DNA from: Bacillota bacterium | Lineage (GTDB): Bacteria; Bacillota; Bacilli; Paenibacillales; Paenibacillaceae | Reading direction: 5' to 3' | Assembly (NCBI GenBank): GCA_023386495.1 | Contig: JAEWJS010000152.1 | Coordinates: 1 to 64,000 of the forward strand | Length of the DNA: 64,000 nt | Part shown: piece by piece, positions 62,599-64,000 of the stretch | How positions within the stretch are numbered: the stretch's first letter is position 1 | Layout: the number at the start of each line of letters is the position of its first letter | Program-made: the position numbers and the translations under genes | The notes under the pieces: generated by a model | What the model saw: the letters and a program-made list of their open reading frames with translations, nothing else | What the model was told of the DNA's origin: nothing | Databases searched by the model: none

Positions 62599-64000
62599 TC
62601 AACCATGCTTCACGAGGTGATCCGCCGTGCGAAAAGCGAGCGCAAGAATCGTCAGCACCGGATTAACCCCGCCGTTCGTCACGTGCACGGAGCCGTCGCT
62701 CACCCAGAGATTGTCGTAGCCGTGCACGCGGCCCATCGGATCGGTGACCGAGGTCGCGGGGTCTGCGCCCATGCGGAGCGTTCCCGCCTGATGCTGCCCG
62801 CCGCTCAAGCCGCCGCCCGGACGCGTGCGCCATACCTGACGCGCTCCGGCAGCCGTCAGCCAGTTCGCCGCCTGCTCGCCGAGCATGTCCGCCGCCCGCA
62901 GCGATTCGGGATGCACGCTGCCCGACAATTGCGCCACGGGGATGCCGAATCGATCCTTCACCGTAGGCGAGAGCCGCACGCGCGAGTCGGCCGTCGGAAT
63001 CTCTTGGATCGGGCCTTGGATCTGGCTCGTGCGCAGGTACGCGTCGCGCATCGTCGTCTTGCCTGCTTGCCCCCAGCGCGGCGCATCCGGCGCAAGCGCG
63101 CGGTACCAGTGGATCAGCGGCAGCCGCGTGAACTCATTGGCCATCATGCCGCCGCCGATAATGCCGTCGTTGCCGTGGTCGAAGCGGAAGGTCGCGATGC
63201 TGACGCCAGGTCCCAGGCCGTCTTGAACTTGCTCGTCGAAGAGCCCGAGGGCACCGGTATACACATGGCCTTGCAGGTGCAAGCCGACCTGCCCGTTCCG
63301 GTTGCCGATCCCTTGCGGCTCTGCATCGCTCGCCGAGTTGAGCAGCAGCCGCGCGCTCTCGATCGCGCCGGCCGCCACGACCACATGTCCCGCCTGCACT
63401 TGCCGGCGCGCAGCGGCACCTGCCGTCTCGGACACGAGGCGTACGCCGGTAGCGCGCTTGCCGCCCTCGGTATCGATGCGCTCCACGATCGTATCGCAGA
63501 TCAAGTCGCAGTTGCCGGTCGCGAGCGCACGCACCAGCATCGTATTGTGGCCGCCGTTCTTGCTGTCGGTCGGGCAAGCGAACCCTACGCACTGGCCGCA
63601 GCGCCCGCAGGCCGGACGGCCGTCGCGCTCGACGGAGTTGATGAGCAGCGGTACCGGTCCCGCGTTCCAGCCGAGCTTCGCTGCCGCTTGGGCAAGCCGT
63701 TCGGCTTCCAGGGTCAACGGCAGCGCCGGCATCGGGTAAGGGCTGCGCCGATGGCCGCGCCCGGGGTGGGCATCGCCGTGCCCGGAGACGCCGACCTCCC
63801 ATTCGGCCCGTTCGTAATACGGCTCGAGATCGTCGTAGCTGATCGGCCAGTCGCTCAGCGAACTGCCGTCCGGGATGCCATACCGCGTCGCCATGCGAAA
63901 ATCATCCGCATGAAACCGCCATGCCTGCGCACCGTATACCCGCGTGCCGCCGCCGACCGTCATCGCGTTATTATGATAATCGCCTTCATGCGGAGCGGTG
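62599..64000 (-). CDS. GMC-family oxidoreductase (cut by right edge)
   Basis: The frame stays open to the window end (reading PHEGDYHNNAMTVGGGTRVYG from the edge inward), so the FAD-binding GxGxxG start lies outside; 467 residues are visible. Seen are the GMC signature TVGGGTRVYGAQAWRF, a Cys-rich insert CGRCGQCVGFACPTDSKNGG (about 155 residues in) and the C-terminal signature SDGSVHVTNGGVNPVLTILALAFRTADHL with the catalytic Asn/His region. This is the gluconate/sorbitol-type or ligand-oxidising GMC group that usually works with a small subunit and a cytochrome c. The substrate is unknown. Confidence 0.88.
   Translation of the reverse strand, partial: TAPHEGDYHNNAMTVGGGTRVYGAQAWRFHADDFRMATRYGIPDGSSLSDWPISYDDLEPYYERAEWEVGVSGHGDAHPGRGHRRSPYPMPALPLTLEAERLAQAAAKLGWNAGPVPLLINSVERDGRPACGRCGQCVGFACPTDSKNGGHNTMLVRALATGNCDLICDTIVERIDTEGGKRATGVRLVSETAGAAARRQVQAGHVVVAAGAIESARLLLNSASDAEPQGIGNRNGQVGLHLQGHVYTGALGLFDEQVQDGLGPGVSIATFRFDHGNDGIIGGGMMANEFTRLPLIHWYRALAPDAPRWGQAGKTTMRDAYLRTSQIQGPIQEIPTADSRVRLSPTVKDRFGIPVAQLSGSVHPESLRAADMLGEQAANWLTAAGARQVWRTRPGGGLSGGQHQAGTLRMGADPATSVTDPMGRVHGYDNLWVSDGSVHVTNGGVNPVLTILALAFRTADHLVKHG

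Overview
The window is GC-rich chromosomal DNA from a Gram-positive, spore-forming Bacillota. It most resembles Paenibacillaceae (Paenibacillus/Cohnella type). Reasons: large SLH-anchored surface enzymes, several sugar ABC importers built as lipoprotein plus two permeases with YesM/YesN-type or membrane AraC regulators, a glmS ribozyme, a SpoVB-like flippase, a pspA-ydjGHI operon, many GTG/TTG starts behind strong Shine-Dalgarno sites, and cre-like boxes. No rRNA, tRNA, phage, IS element or CRISPR array was seen.

Layout. 1-2.8 kb: 3' end of glmM, a terminator, a promoter, the glmS ribozyme and glmS (cell-wall amino sugar synthesis). 3.2-7.8 kb: a secreted multi-domain GH26 mannanase with SLH anchors, with a cre-like box on its promoter. 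8-9 kb: a 29-codon ORF and a manganese catalase. 9.2-12.9 kb: an envelope-stress operon (PspA, zinc ribbon, TPM domain, SPFH). 12.9-16.8 kb: a SpoVB-like flippase and an OmpR-type two-component pair. 17-24.1 kb: a giant SLH protein followed by a second, short SecA. 24-30.2 kb: an AraC regulator and a GyrI-VOC protein, facing a DUF3817-MFS fusion, then a YcaQ-like protein and a DUF421 protein. 30.2-30.7 kb: a scar with remnants of a sensor kinase and a PIN-domain toxin. 30.7-41.8 kb: a formylglycine-generating enzyme, cardiolipin synthase, YesM/YesN pair, ABC importer, sulfatase and MgtC. 41.9-45.4 kb: an MHYT-GGDEF-EAL protein and a 14-TM MFS pump. 45.6-53.6 kb: a membrane AraC regulator, two paralogous binding lipoproteins and an LplB/YtcP permease pair. 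53.7-61.7 kb: a lipoprotein, heparinase II/III-like lyase, GH5 and GH2. 62-64 kb: a VTT-domain membrane protein and a GMC oxidoreductase cut by the right edge.

How it fits together. Much of the window serves polysaccharide capture at the cell surface. Enzymes are held by SLH domains or a C-terminal membrane anchor, oligosaccharides enter through two importer systems, and a sulfatase with its maturation enzyme suggests sulfated glycans. The second SecA beside an SLH gene suggests dedicated export of surface-layer proteins.

The most unusual signal is a pair of equal-length (218 bp) homologous non-coding elements in opposite orientation at 35935-36152 and 49523-49740. They have terminal inverted repeats and a long hairpin kept in both copies. 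Other items of note are the frameshifted scar at 30.3-30.6 kb, a 7-bp tandem repeat at 36.2 kb, and 11-bp-spaced operator-like repeats between the two-component operon and the SLH gene.
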